From Cupriavidus agavae (GTDB taxonomy: Bacteria > Pseudomonadota > Gammaproteobacteria > Burkholderiales > Burkholderiaceae), in assembly GCF_004217045.1 (NCBI RefSeq), contig NZ_SGXM01000009.1, positions 124,001-188,000 on the forward strand: a stretch of 64,000 nucleotides of DNA. The letters are read 5' to 3'. Shown piece by piece: positions 25,758 through 34,726 of this stretch. The notes below the pieces were generated by a model that had not been told where the DNA came from, did no database searches, and saw only the letters and a program-made list of their open reading frames with translations. A program made the position numbers and the translations under genes. Each line of letters begins with the position of its first letter. The stretch's first letter is position 1.

Positions 25758-28700
25758 ATGCTTTCCATGCCGTTTCCCAAGGCCGAGATCGAACTCGGTT
25801 TCGACTCCACATGGGAGGCGGGCGACCGCATGTTCGGCCGGGGACGCGCGCTGCGTGGCGACGACAGCACATCGCCGGTGCTCGGCGTCTGGGCCGCCGA
25901 CGATCACCGGCTTCCCGAAACCTTCGAACGGCTGGCGCACGAACATGCGCTGCGCGACGATCTCGACCCCGCGTGGGCCGCCGTGCCGCAGGACCTGCTG
26001 CGCGAGCGCGGGCAGGTCGTGCTGCTGCTCGCCGATCCCGGCGGCGAACCGCTGAGCCGGCTGATCGATGCGCCCCTGCCGGCCGCAGCCTTCCTCGATA
26101 TCGCCATCGCCACCGTGATGGCCGTGTGCCAGTTGCATCAGCGCGGCCTGATCCACAAGGACCTGAAGCCGGCCCACGTGCTCGTGGCGCCGGACCGCAG
26201 CCGCGTGTGGCTGACCGGCTTCGGCATCGCGTCACGCATGGGGCGCGGCGCCGTGCCGATGGCCGAGGCGGGCGAGATTGCCGGCACGCTGGCCTACATG
26301 GCGCCCGAGCAGACCGGGCGCATGCATCGCGCGATCGATACGCGCACCGATCTCTACGCGCTCGGCGTGCTGTTCTACCGGATGCTGACCGGCACGCTGC
26401 CGTTCAGCGCCACCGACCCGCTGGACTGGGTGCATTGGCACCTTGCGCGCGAGGCCGTTCCCCCCGCCGAACAACTGGGCTCGGTGCCGGCCATGCTGTC
26501 GGCGATGGTCATGAAGCTGCTGGCCAAGCCCGCCGAAGACCGCTACCAGACCACGGCCGGGCTGTTGCGCGACCTCCAGCGGTGCCAGCGTGGCCTGGCC
26601 GCCGAGGCGCGGATCGAGCCGTTCCAGCCCGGCGAGCACGATATCTCCGATACGCTGGTCATCCCGGAATTCCTGTACGGCCGCGCGCCGCAACTGGCGA
26701 CGCTGGCGGGCACGCTCGACCGGGTGGCCGCCACGGGCCGCAGCGAGAGCGTGGTGGTGTCTGGCCCGTCCGGCGCCGGCAAGACCGCCGTCGTGCAGGA
26801 ACTGCAGCGCACGATCCTGCAGCGGCGCGGGCTCTATGCGGCCGCCAAGGCGGACCTCGCCGGCCGCGGGCAGGATCGCCTGCCGTACAGCACGCTGGCG
26901 CAGGCGCTGCGCGGCCTGCTGCGCGAGTTGCTGGCGCTGGGCGAGGCGGAGCAGGCGCCGTGGCGCGGCGCCATCGCCGAGGCGCTGGGGCCCAACGCCG
27001 GCCTGCTGGTGCCGCTGCTGCCCGAACTGGACCAGTGGCTCGGCCCGGCGCCGTGGACGCGCGAGGCACCTTCGCGCGAGGTGGAGGCGCGGCTGCGGCT
27101 GGCGCTGCAGAGCCTGGTGGGCGCGCTGGCCGGAGTGGCCCGGCCGCTGACGCTGTGCCTTGATGACGCGCAGTGGCTGGACGCCGGAACCGCCGTGCTG
27201 CTGCGGCATCTGCTGACCGCGCCCGGCGAGGGACACCTGCTGCTGGTCAGCGCCTACCGTACGGATGCGATCGACGACGCGCAGGCGCTGCCGCGCGGTA
27301 TCGCCGCGTGGCGCGAGCGCGGCGCGGCGGTCACGCATGTCGCGCTCGGCAATCTGGACGCGCCCGACCTGCACCAGCTCGTGGCCGACACCCTCCACTG
27401 CAGCCCCGGATCCAGCGCGCCGCTGGCCCGGGTGGTGATGGAGAAGACCGCCGGCAACCCGTTCTTCGTGACCCACTTCCTGGCCGAACTGGCCGACGGC
27501 GGCCTGCTGCGCTTCGACCACGTGGCCGCGCGCTGGACCTGGGAGATCGGCCCGATCGAAGCCCGGGGTTTCACCGACAACGTGGTATCGCTGATGGTGG
27601 ACCGGATCGGCCGGCTGCCGGCCAGCACGCGGGCCGCGCTGGAGTTGCTGGCTTGCCTCGGCAACGACATCCCGGACACGCTGCTGCGCCAGGCGTGGGA
27701 CGGCGATGCCGCCGCACTCGATGCCGCGCTGGCGGCGGCCGTGCAGATGGGGCTGATCACGCGGCAGGACCGCCTGCTGCGCTTCTGCCACGACCGCATG
27801 CTCGCAGCCGCCTACGCGCGCCTTCCGGAGCCGGACCGGCCGGGCGTGCACCTGCGCATCGGGCGGCAACTGCTGGCGCGGCTGTCCGAAGAAGAGATCG
27901 ACGCGAACGTGTTCACCGTGGCGGGCCAGCTCAACCGCGCTGCGGGGCTGATCGAGTCGGCGGCCGAGCGCGACCGGCTGGCCGAGCTGAACCTTGCCGC
28001 AGCCCTGCGTGCCCGCACGGCGTGCGCCAATGCCGCCGCGCTGCACTACCTGTCGGCGGGCGTGGCGATGCTGTCCGCGGATGCCTTCGGGCGCTGCCAC
28101 GCGCTGGCGTTCTCGCTCACGCTGCATCTGGCGGAGTGCGAGTTCCTGACCGGCGACGTGGCCCGCGCCGAGCAACGGCTGGACGCGCTGGCGGCCCGCA
28201 TCGACGCACTGACCGAACTGGCCGTGGTTACCCAGGTCAAGCTCGGCCTGCTGCTGACCAGCGGGCGGCGCGCCGAGGCCGTGGCGGTGGGGCTGGACTA
28301 CCTGGCCCGCGCCGGCATCGCCTGGACCGCCGAGCCACTGGCCGAGGCGGTGGCCGAGGAAGAGGCGCTGCTGACGCGCCAGCTGGCCGGGCGCGAGATT
28401 GCCTCGCTGGAGGCATTGCCGGCGATGTCGGACCCCGGCGCGCTGGCCACGATGCGCGTGCTGACCGCGCTGCTGCAACCGGCCTGGTACAGCGACGAGC
28501 ACCTGCGTGGCCTGGTGATCCTGCGCATGGTCAACCTGAGCGTGGCACGCGGCAACAGCGACGAGTCGTGCCTCGGCTACGCCTGGCTGGCGATGCTGCG
28601 CGTGGCGGCGTCGCCCGACAATCCGGACGGCGCCGCGTTGGCCCGGCTGGCACAGGCGCTGGCCGAGCGTCATGGCGTGGACCGCTTCCGGGCCCGCGTC

Positions 28701-30968
28701 TGCCAGGTCGTCGGCGGCAACCTGCTGCACTGGACCCAGCCGTTGCGCGTGGCACGCGGCGTGGCCCGGGAAGGGCTGGCGCTGACGCAGCAGATCGGGG
28801 ACCTGACCTACGCGGCCTACCTGCGCAGCAACCTGATCACGCACGCGCTGGCCATCGGCGACCCGCTTGGCCGCGTGCTGCGCGATGCCGAGTCCGGCAG
28901 CGTCTATACCTGGGGGCCGCGCTTCGCGCTGGTGGCAGACCGGCTCGCGCCGCAGCGCCAGCTGGTGCGCACGCTGCGCGGCCTGACACCGGTGTTCGGC
29001 CGCTTCGACGACGATGATTTCGACGAGCGGGCCTTCGAGGCACGGCTGCCCGGCGACGTGGGACTGCGGCTGGCGGCGTGCTGGTACTGGATCCGCAAGC
29101 TGCAGGCGCGCTACCTGGCCGGCGATGGCGCGGCGGCCTGCGCGGCGGCGGAGCGGGCCGCGGAACTGCTGTGGACGTCGCCCGCGTATTTCGAACAGGC
29201 GGAGTACCACTTCTACGCGGCGCTGGCCCGCGCGGCATGCTGCAATCCGGCGCTCGACGACGACCTGGCGCTGCATCTGCCCGCGCTGGCCGGGCACCAC
29301 CGCCAGCTTGCCCGGTGGGCGCGCCACTGCCCGGCGACGTTCGGCAACCGTGCGGCGCTGGTGGCCGCCGAAATTGCCCGGCTCGAAGGCCGCGACGTGG
29401 AGGCCATGCGCGGCTACGAGGCGGCCATCGCCTCGGCGCGCGACAGCGACCTCATCCACATGCAGGCGCTGGCCAACGAACTGGCCGGGCGCTTCTACAT
29501 GGAGCGCGGCATCGAGCATCCGGCCGCGATGTACCTGCGCGAAGCGCGCCACTGCTACCTGCACTGGGGCGCCGACGCCAAGGTCTGGCAGCTCGATGCG
29601 CGCTATCCGCAACTGGTGGCCGGGGCAGGGGGGCGTTCCGCCGCGGCGCCCGCCATGGGCACCATCGGCGCGCCGCTCCAGCATCTGGACCTGGCCACGG
29701 TGATGGCGGTCTCCGAGGCGGTGTCGGGCGAGGTGCGGCTGGACCGGCTCATGGAGATGCTGCTGCGTACCGCGCTCGAACAGGCCGGCGCCACGCGCGG
29801 GCTGCTGATCCTCCCCTCCGGCGGCCACTACCGCGTGGCGGCCGAGGCCGGCATCCGCGACCATGCCGTGACGATGGCGCTGGCCGACCGGCCGCTCGAC
29901 GCGTCGGACCTGCCGCTCTCGGTGATCAACCATGTGCTGCAGGCGCGCGAGCACATGGTGTTCGATGACGTGGCCGCGCAGCGGCCGTTCACGGCTGACC
30001 CGTATATCCGGCAAAGGCGGGCGCGCTCGATGCTGTGCCTGCCGCTGCTGAACCAGGGCAAGCTGGCCGGCGTGCTCTACCTCGACAATGCGCTGGCTCC
30101 CGGCGTATTCGGGCCGGCGCGCACCGAGGTGATCAAGCTGCTCGCGTTCCAGGCAGCCAGCGCGCTCGAAAACAGCCGCCTGTTCGAGGCGCGGCGCCAG
30201 GCCGACGAGGCACTGCGCCAGGCGCAGTCGGACCTGGCCCACGTGGGCCGCGTGATGACGCTCAGCGCGCTGACCACGTCGATCGCCCACGAGGTGAGCC
30301 AGCCGATTGCCGCGATGACGATCGAGGCCAACGCGGCACTGCGCTGGCTGCGCCGCGAACGGCCCAATGTGGACGAGGCCATCGAGTCCCTGTCGGGCAT
30401 CGTCAGGCAGGGCCAGCGGGCGCGCAGCGTGATCGCCGGCATGCGGGCCATGCTCCGCAATGCGGCGCCGCAGGCCCAGCCGCTCGACCTCAACGCGCTG
30501 GTCGACGAATCGGTGCCGCTGTTTGGCGGCGAACTCACGCGGCATCGTATTTCGCTTAAAACAGACCTTGCCGGGGACTTGCCACAGGTCAGGGGCGACA
30601 AAGTCCAGTTGCAGCAGGTGTTCCTGAACCTCGCGATCAACGCGATCGAGGCGATGCGTGACGTGGTGGACCACGCACGCGACCTGACCGTCCGCACGGC
30701 CGTGGGTGCGGGCGGCGAAGTGCTGCTGAGCGTGCACGATGTGGGCGTGGGGCTGCCCGGCGACCCGGCGCAGATGTTCGAGGCGTTCTACACGACCAAG
30801 CCCGAAGGCATGGGAATGGGGCTGGCGATCTGCCGATCGATCCTGGAGACCCACGGCGGCGATCTGCATGCGTGGCCGAACTGGCCCGCCGGCGCGGTGT
30901 TCGGCTTTGCCCTGCCGCCAATGGACGTAGAAGGAGCCGAAACCATCGCCGAAACGCCAAAAGCATGA
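25758..30968 (+). CDS. Ser/Thr-kinase-like / AAA ATPase / GAF / histidine kinase multidomain protein
   Basis: This 1736-residue cytoplasmic protein has a fixed domain order: kinase-like domain (about 15-280), AAA-type ATPase with Walker A GPSGAGKT (Lys342) and Walker B LCLDDAQWLD (Asp469), a long helical repeat region (about 650-1300), GAF (about 1310-1480), and a histidine kinase with His1511 in TSIAHEVSQP and an ATPase domain ending MGMGLAICRSILETHGG. No receiver domain is present. The kinase domain keeps HKDLKP (His133, Asp135) but the DFG motif is GFG (Gly154) and no lysine stands at the usual VAIK place, so it may be a pseudokinase. Such proteins pair with response regulators; none is encoded beside it. 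A hairpin terminator follows the stop. Confidence 0.93.
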   Translation: MLSMPFPKAEIELGFDSTWEAGDRMFGRGRALRGDDSTSPVLGVWAADDHRLPETFERLAHEHALRDDLDPAWAAVPQDLLRERGQVVLLLADPGGEPLSRLIDAPLPAAAFLDIAIATVMAVCQLHQRGLIHKDLKPAHVLVAPDRSRVWLTGFGIASRMGRGAVPMAEAGEIAGTLAYMAPEQTGRMHRAIDTRTDLYALGVLFYRMLTGTLPFSATDPLDWVHWHLAREAVPPAEQLGSVPAMLSAMVMKLLAKPAEDRYQTTAGLLRDLQRCQRGLAAEARIEPFQPGEHDISDTLVIPEFLYGRAPQLATLAGTLDRVAATGRSESVVVSGPSGAGKTAVVQELQRTILQRRGLYAAAKADLAGRGQDRLPYSTLAQALRGLLRELLALGEAEQAPWRGAIAEALGPNAGLLVPLLPELDQWLGPAPWTREAPSREVEARLRLALQSLVGALAGVARPLTLCLDDAQWLDAGTAVLLRHLLTAPGEGHLLLVSAYRTDAIDDAQALPRGIAAWRERGAAVTHVALGNLDAPDLHQLVADTLHCSPGSSAPLARVVMEKTAGNPFFVTHFLAELADGGLLRFDHVAARWTWEIGPIEARGFTDNVVSLMVDRIGRLPASTRAALELLACLGNDIPDTLLRQAWDGDAAALDAALAAAVQMGLITRQDRLLRFCHDRMLAAAYARLPEPDRPGVHLRIGRQLLARLSEEEIDANVFTVAGQLNRAAGLIESAAERDRLAELNLAAALRARTACANAAALHYLSAGVAMLSADAFGRCHALAFSLTLHLAECEFLTGDVARAEQRLDALAARIDALTELAVVTQVKLGLLLTSGRRAEAVAVGLDYLARAGIAWTAEPLAEAVAEEEALLTRQLAGREIASLEALPAMSDPGALATMRVLTALLQPAWYSDEHLRGLVILRMVNLSVARGNSDESCLGYAWLAMLRVAASPDNPDGAALARLAQALAERHGVDRFRARVCQVVGGNLLHWTQPLRVARGVAREGLALTQQIGDLTYAAYLRSNLITHALAIGDPLGRVLRDAESGSVYTWGPRFALVADRLAPQRQLVRTLRGLTPVFGRFDDDDFDERAFEARLPGDVGLRLAACWYWIRKLQARYLAGDGAAACAAAERAAELLWTSPAYFEQAEYHFYAALARAACCNPALDDDLALHLPALAGHHRQLARWARHCPATFGNRAALVAAEIARLEGRDVEAMRGYEAAIASARDSDLIHMQALANELAGRFYMERGIEHPAAMYLREARHCYLHWGADAKVWQLDARYPQLVAGAGGRSAAAPAMGTIGAPLQHLDLATVMAVSEAVSGEVRLDRLMEMLLRTALEQAGATRGLLILPSGGHYRVAAEAGIRDHAVTMALADRPLDASDLPLSVINHVLQAREHMVFDDVAAQRPFTADPYIRQRRARSMLCLPLLNQGKLAGVLYLDNALAPGVFGPARTEVIKLLAFQAASALENSRLFEARRQADEALRQAQSDLAHVGRVMTLSALTTSIAHEVSQPIAAMTIEANAALRWLRRERPNVDEAIESLSGIVRQGQRARSVIAGMRAMLRNAAPQAQPLDLNALVDESVPLFGGELTRHRISLKTDLAGDLPQVRGDKVQLQQVFLNLAINAIEAMRDVVDHARDLTVRTAVGAGGEVLLSVHDVGVGLPGDPAQMFEAFYTTKPEGMGMGLAICRSILETHGGDLHAWPNWPAGAVFGFALPPMDVEGAETIAETPKA

Positions 30969-31292
30969 AAAAAGCCCCGGAGGGTGAGTCCGGGGCTTCC
31001 TTCGCTGCAGGTTTCCCGCTGCCGCGCCATGACGATCCGAAGATCTTTCATCGTTGAATGCCGTGATGCCTTTCAGCGATGAAAACGTCCGAATCATCGT
31101 TGAAGGACACAACAGCCGACGCTCATGGCGCGGCGCGCGGCGGCATGGTCTTCCCATCAAAGAAACCATGCCGCGCTAATCCGGACGACCCTGCCCGCCG
31201 TCCGAACCGCGGAAATCGTGGGTGGCATAGCTGGAGTCAGCGGGCCACCCGGTATTCAATAGCTGTTTACTTGTTGGCTTGCTTGCCGAGTG
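30969..31292. other. Non-coding region with terminator, repeated TCATCGTTGAA motifs and a second hairpin
   Basis: No convincing gene was found in these 324 bases. The first 35 hold the terminator of the kinase gene. TTTCATCGTTGAA (31046-31058) faces TTCAGCGATGAAA (31072-31084) as a 12-of-13 inverted repeat, and TCATCGTTGAA occurs again at 31094-31104. A second hairpin has arms GCGGCATGGT (31140-31149) and ACCATGCCGC (31165-31174). The region could contain a small RNA or regulator sites; nothing proves either. Confidence 0.45.
30972..31003 (+). terminator. Intrinsic terminator of the kinase gene
   Basis: Ten-base arms AAGCCCCGGA and TCCGGGGCTT with a 7-base loop begin 4 bases past the stop codon, followed by CCTTC. 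The A-rich side upstream and the TT-containing end make it a plausible intrinsic terminator. Confidence 0.7.
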
Positions 31293-31475
31293 TTACTTGC
31301 CGAGTTCGTGGCCGATGACGCCGCCAACCACGGCACCGCCCACGGTACCCAGGGCGCTGCCATCGCTGACCTCATGGCCCACCACGCCACCCGCCACCGC
31401 GCCGGTGGCCGTGCAGCCCGCGAAACTCCAGCAACATGCGCCGATTGCGAGCGCGCCTGCAATTCGCTTCCACAT
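31293..31475 (-). CDS. Small glycine-zipper lipoprotein (OsmB-like)
   Basis: The 60-residue protein has a lipoprotein signal peptide with lipobox FAGC (cleavage before Cys21). The mature part is almost wholly a glycine-zipper repeat (GAVAGGVVGHEV and GGAVVGGVIGHEL), the pattern of OsmB and related outer-membrane stress lipoproteins. An AGGAG ribosome site lies 8 bases before the ATG. Its role is probably structural in the outer membrane. It diverges from the MHYT gene. Confidence 0.82.
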   Translation of the reverse strand: MWKRIAGALAIGACCWSFAGCTATGAVAGGVVGHEVSDGSALGTVGGAVVGGVIGHELGK

Positions 31476-31813
31476 GGTCGACTCTCCTGCGTGCGCCGCC
31501 GCCGTTGCAACCGGGCGTCCGGCGTCGTTCGTGATGGTTCAATAGTAGGGGGGGCGCAGGCTACCCGACATTCCGGCGCGCGCTGATTGCCCTGTAGGAA
31601 TTTATCGGACGGACAGAGTGTTGCGTGGCCGCGGCATGTCAAGCCGCTAGAAGGTGGATTCCAGCACGGCACCAGCGGCGCTGATGCACAATCCCGCTTC
31701 AGTCTGGGCTGCAGGCGCCGTTATCCCTGGTGGAAGGCGGGAATCTTCACTCCGGCCCCGAGTGCCATCAGTCACCGCGGCGGCCCGCAAGCCACCGCAC
31801 CGTCACGCCTGCC
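31476..31813. other. Intergenic region between lipoprotein and MHYT genes
   Basis: These 338 bases between two divergent genes should carry both promoters. I see no open frame with a credible ribosome site, no clear dyad operator and no riboswitch-like fold that I can name. Confidence 0.4.
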
Positions 31814-33892
31814 ATGATTTCCCCGAGTTACGACGCATCGCTGGTTCTGTTCTCCGTGCTTGTTGCCGTGCTGGCGTCCTATACGGCGCTCGACATGGCG
31901 GGGCGCATCTCCACCGCCGGGCGCGGGCGCTACGCCCGCATGTGGCTGGCCGGCGGCGCCGTGGCGATGGGGCTCGGCATCTGGTCGATGCACTTCATCG
32001 GCATGCTGGCGTTCAGCCTGCCGATACCGCTCGGCTACGACGCGGGCATCACGGCCGCCTCGCTGCTGATCGCGGTGGGCGCGTCGGCCTTCGCGCTGAA
32101 GCTGGTCAGCGGGGCCAGGCTGCCGCCGGCCCGGCTGGCGCTGGGCGCCACGGTGCTTGGCGCCGCCATCGCCAGCATGCACTACACCGGCATGGCCGCG
32201 CTGCGCATGCAGCCCGGTATCGACTACGATCCGTGGCTGTTCGTGCTGTCGGTGGCCATCGCGGTCAGTGCGTCGGGCGCGGCACTGTGGATCGCCTTCC
32301 GGCTGCGCCGGAACATGCCGCGCGTGCACCAGTTGCGCCTTGGCGCGGCGCTGGTCATGGGCGGCGCCATCGCGGCGATGCACTATACGGGCATGGCCGC
32401 CGCGCGCTTTCCGCTGGGCAGCGTCTGCGGCGCGGCCCGCACCGGCGTGGACAGCCACGCGCTGGCGCTGCCGATCATCGTCATCACGGTCTGCGTGATT
32501 GCCGTGGCGCTGGTCACGTCGGTGCTCGACATGCGCCTGGAAATGCGCACCGCCGTGCTGGCCGACGCGCTGAGCGTGGCCAACCGCGAGCTGGAGTTCC
32601 TGGCCCTGCATGACAAGCTCACGCACCTGCCCAACCGCGTGCTGCTGGAAGACCGCTTCCAGCAGGCCATGCGCCAGTACGACACGTTCGCCGTGCTGTT
32701 CGTCGATCTCGATGGTTTCAAGGGCATCAACGACACATACGGCCACCAGGTGGGCGACAACCTGCTGGTGGAGATTGGCCGCCGGCTGCGCGGCGCCGCG
32801 CGGTCCGAGGACACGATCTCGCGCGTGGGCGGCGACGAATTCGTGATGCTGGTGCGGGTGGAGGAGCCGGCCGACGCGGGCGTCGTGGCGGCCCGGCTGA
32901 TCGAGGCGCTGCGCGAAACCGCCTACGTCAGCGGCCATGCGCTACACGTGTCCGGCAGCATCGGCATCGCCGTTTATCCAGCGGATGGCTCGGACCAGGA
33001 CGGGCTGATGACCAATGCCGACGCGGCGATGTATCACGCCAAGGCGTCGGGCCGCAATGCCTACTGCTTCTTCGAGCGCTCGATGAACCAGCAGGCGCGC
33101 GCGCAGCAGACGCTGATCCAGGACCTGCGCGCCGCCATGCGCAAGGGCCAGTTGCAATTGCACTACCAGCCGAAATTCTCGGCACTGGACAACCGCGTGG
33201 TCGGTGCCGAGGCGCTGCTGCGCTGGAATCACCCGGCGCGCGGGCTGCTGATGCCGGACCAGTTCATCGCGCTGGCCGAGAAGACCGGCGCCATCGTGCC
33301 AATTGGCGACTGGGTGCTCGACGAGGCCTGCCGCCAGTTGGCCGAGTGGCGCGGCCTGGGACACCTGGACTGGTCGGTGGCGGTCAACCTGTCGGCGCTG
33401 CAGTTCTGCCACGCGGGCATGGTCGAGGCCGTGGCCGGCGCGCTGGAGCGCCATGGCGTGCCGGCCACGCACCTGACGCTCGAAATTACCGAAAGCACGG
33501 CCATGCGTGACGTGGAAGAGACGCTCGATATCATGACGCATCTCGACGCGATGGGCGTGCGCATCGCGATCGACGATTTCGGTACCGGCTATTCGAGCCT
33601 GCTGCACCTGAAGCGGATTCCGGCCAGCGAACTCAAGATCGACCGGGGCTTCGTGCGGGAACTGGTGGAGGATTCGGAGGATGCCGCGATTGTCTCGGCC
33701 ATCGTGGCGCTGGGCCGGACGTTGAAGCTGCAGGTGGTGGCCGAAGGCGTGGAAACCGCTGCGCAGCAGACCTTCCTGGCGGGCCTGGGGTGCGATGCGC
33801 TGCAAGGCTACCTGCTGGGCCGGCCCGTGCCCGCCGCGCAGTTTACGGCATTGGCGGCGGCATCGGGTGCCGATGCCGCCGCCATGTCATGA
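31814..33892 (+). CDS. MHYT-GGDEF-EAL cyclic-di-GMP protein
   Basis: With the ATG at 31814 the protein has 692 residues. Seven membrane segments at about 10-245 form the MHYT sensor, with SMHFIGMLAF, SMHYTGMAAL and AMHYTGMAAA, the putative copper or gas-binding repeats. A GGDEF domain follows (about 265-425) with an intact RVGGDEF active site, then an EAL domain (about 440-685) with GAEALLRW, EITES, and DDFGTGYSSL. Both catalytic signatures are intact, so it could either make or degrade cyclic-di-GMP. The inhibitory RxxD site before GGDEF is not obvious. It converges with the small repeat-protein gene. Confidence 0.93.
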   Translation: MISPSYDASLVLFSVLVAVLASYTALDMAGRISTAGRGRYARMWLAGGAVAMGLGIWSMHFIGMLAFSLPIPLGYDAGITAASLLIAVGASAFALKLVSGARLPPARLALGATVLGAAIASMHYTGMAALRMQPGIDYDPWLFVLSVAIAVSASGAALWIAFRLRRNMPRVHQLRLGAALVMGGAIAAMHYTGMAAARFPLGSVCGAARTGVDSHALALPIIVITVCVIAVALVTSVLDMRLEMRTAVLADALSVANRELEFLALHDKLTHLPNRVLLEDRFQQAMRQYDTFAVLFVDLDGFKGINDTYGHQVGDNLLVEIGRRLRGAARSEDTISRVGGDEFVMLVRVEEPADAGVVAARLIEALRETAYVSGHALHVSGSIGIAVYPADGSDQDGLMTNADAAMYHAKASGRNAYCFFERSMNQQARAQQTLIQDLRAAMRKGQLQLHYQPKFSALDNRVVGAEALLRWNHPARGLLMPDQFIALAEKTGAIVPIGDWVLDEACRQLAEWRGLGHLDWSVAVNLSALQFCHAGMVEAVAGALERHGVPATHLTLEITESTAMRDVEETLDIMTHLDAMGVRIAIDDFGTGYSSLLHLKRIPASELKIDRGFVRELVEDSEDAAIVSAIVALGRTLKLQVVAEGVETAAQQTFLAGLGCDALQGYLLGRPVPAAQFTALAAASGADAAAMS

Positions 33893-33906
33893 CGTGAAAC
33901 GCAGGA

Positions 33907-34170
33907 TTACGCGCCGTCGGTGAACGAATCGCGCGGGCTGCGGACACGCGCGCCGTCCGTGTAGACGTCACGCGTGCCCATGCGGGCGCCATCGGTATAG
34001 ACGTCGCGGGGGCCGGTGATGCGCGCGCCATCGCTGTAGACATCGCGCGGTGCCGTCACGCGGGCACCATCGGTGTACGGATCAACCGAGCGCGGCGCGG
34101 CGTTGGCCAGGCCGGCAGCGCCGGCGAGGGTGGCGGTGATGGCAGTGCAGAGCAGGGCTTTCTTCAGCAT
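33907..34170 (-). CDS. Small exported protein with DVYTDGAR repeats
   Basis: The 87-residue protein has a signal peptide (MLKKALLCTAITATLAGAAG, cleavage after ANA) and a mature part made almost only of a repeat of about 11 residues: DPYTDGARVTAPR, DVYSDGARITGPR, DVYTDGARMGTR, DVYTDGARVRSPR, DSFTDGA. No cysteine is left in the mature part. I do not recognise a family. The protein at 51642-51920 has a related D-x-Y-S-x-G-A repeat. An AGGAG-type ribosome site precedes the ATG at 34170. It diverges from the H-NS-like gene across a region with a perfect 20-base palindrome. Confidence 0.8.
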   Translation of the reverse strand: MLKKALLCTAITATLAGAAGLANAAPRSVDPYTDGARVTAPRDVYSDGARITGPRDVYTDGARMGTRDVYTDGARVRSPRDSFTDGA

Positions 34171-34290
34171 GGTGAGACTCCTTGCAGTCGAAGATTCGAG
34201 GATAGGAAAATCGAGACAGTTGGTTGGAACGGTCGTCACGCGACCTTGCAAGCAGTCTAAGAACGGGCCGCCGACGCAAACATGACCTGC

Positions 34291-34310
34291 CCATGACATC
34301 GATGTCATGG
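34291..34310. promoter_or_regulatory. Perfect 20-base palindrome between divergent genes
   Basis: CCATGACATC is followed directly by its reverse complement. It lies 121 bases before the repeat-protein start and 110 bases before the H-NS-like start, just upstream of a TAGAAT -10-like box (34323-34328), so it would overlap the -35 region of the H-NS-like gene. This is a candidate operator for one or both genes. Confidence 0.5.
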
Positions 34311-34420
34311 CGAAACACCCTGTAGAATGCCGTCTGGCCCAACGGTTATTGCACCCGGGCCGCTCCCCCGAAATCCATTCTCCAGCCCGCCCCGATGGTG
34401 GCGGGCGCGCACGATAAGTC

Positions 34421-34720
34421 ATGTCCGAGTCTGAAGCAGCCAAAACCGCCGCGGTGGCGTGGATCCGCGAGCAGATAGACCGCCTTGGCCTGACGTTCGA
34501 CCATCTTGTCGAAGCAGGCTGCTTTGCCGAAAGCGAAGAAAGCACCGATGCCGAACCGGCCGAGCCGGCCGCCCCGGAGGCGCCCCCTGTAGCCGCCGCG
34601 CCGCGCGTGGTGTATCGCAACGCCATGGGCCAGACCTGGGACGGCACCGGCGAGTATCCCGACTGGCTGCAGCGCGCGGTCAACGCGGGACAATCGATCG
34701 ATTTCTACCGCGTCGACTGA
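34421..34720 (+). CDS. H-NS-family DNA-binding protein
   Basis: The 99-residue protein ends in the H-NS DNA-binding motif: VVYRNAMGQTWDGTGEYPDWL, then QSIDFYRV. The N-terminal dimerisation part is short (about 40 residues, including WIREQIDRLGLTF) and is linked by a Glu/Ala/Pro-rich stretch. H-NS proteins silence AT-rich DNA; several members are usual in Burkholderiaceae. It ends 6 bases before the multicopper oxidase stop, which is on the other strand. Confidence 0.88.
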   Translation: MSESEAAKTAAVAWIREQIDRLGLTFDHLVEAGCFAESEESTDAEPAEPAAPEAPPVAAAPRVVYRNAMGQTWDGTGEYPDWLQRAVNAGQSIDFYRVD

Positions 34721-34726
34721 CGCGTC

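Noticed and set aside
26232..31169. Very long open frame on the minus strand opposite the kinase gene
   Set aside because: It lies in a codon-shadow frame of a clear 1736-residue protein, is rich in Arg, His and Gln, and has no recognisable domain. Such frames are common in GC-rich DNA.
31079..31318. 79-residue open frame in the non-coding region
   Set aside because: No ribosome site, no signal or domain, and it overlaps the end of the lipoprotein gene; repeats explain the region better.
31476..31813. Riboswitch upstream of the MHYT-GGDEF-EAL gene
   Set aside because: I could not place a cyclic-di-GMP or other known aptamer pattern in the sequence.
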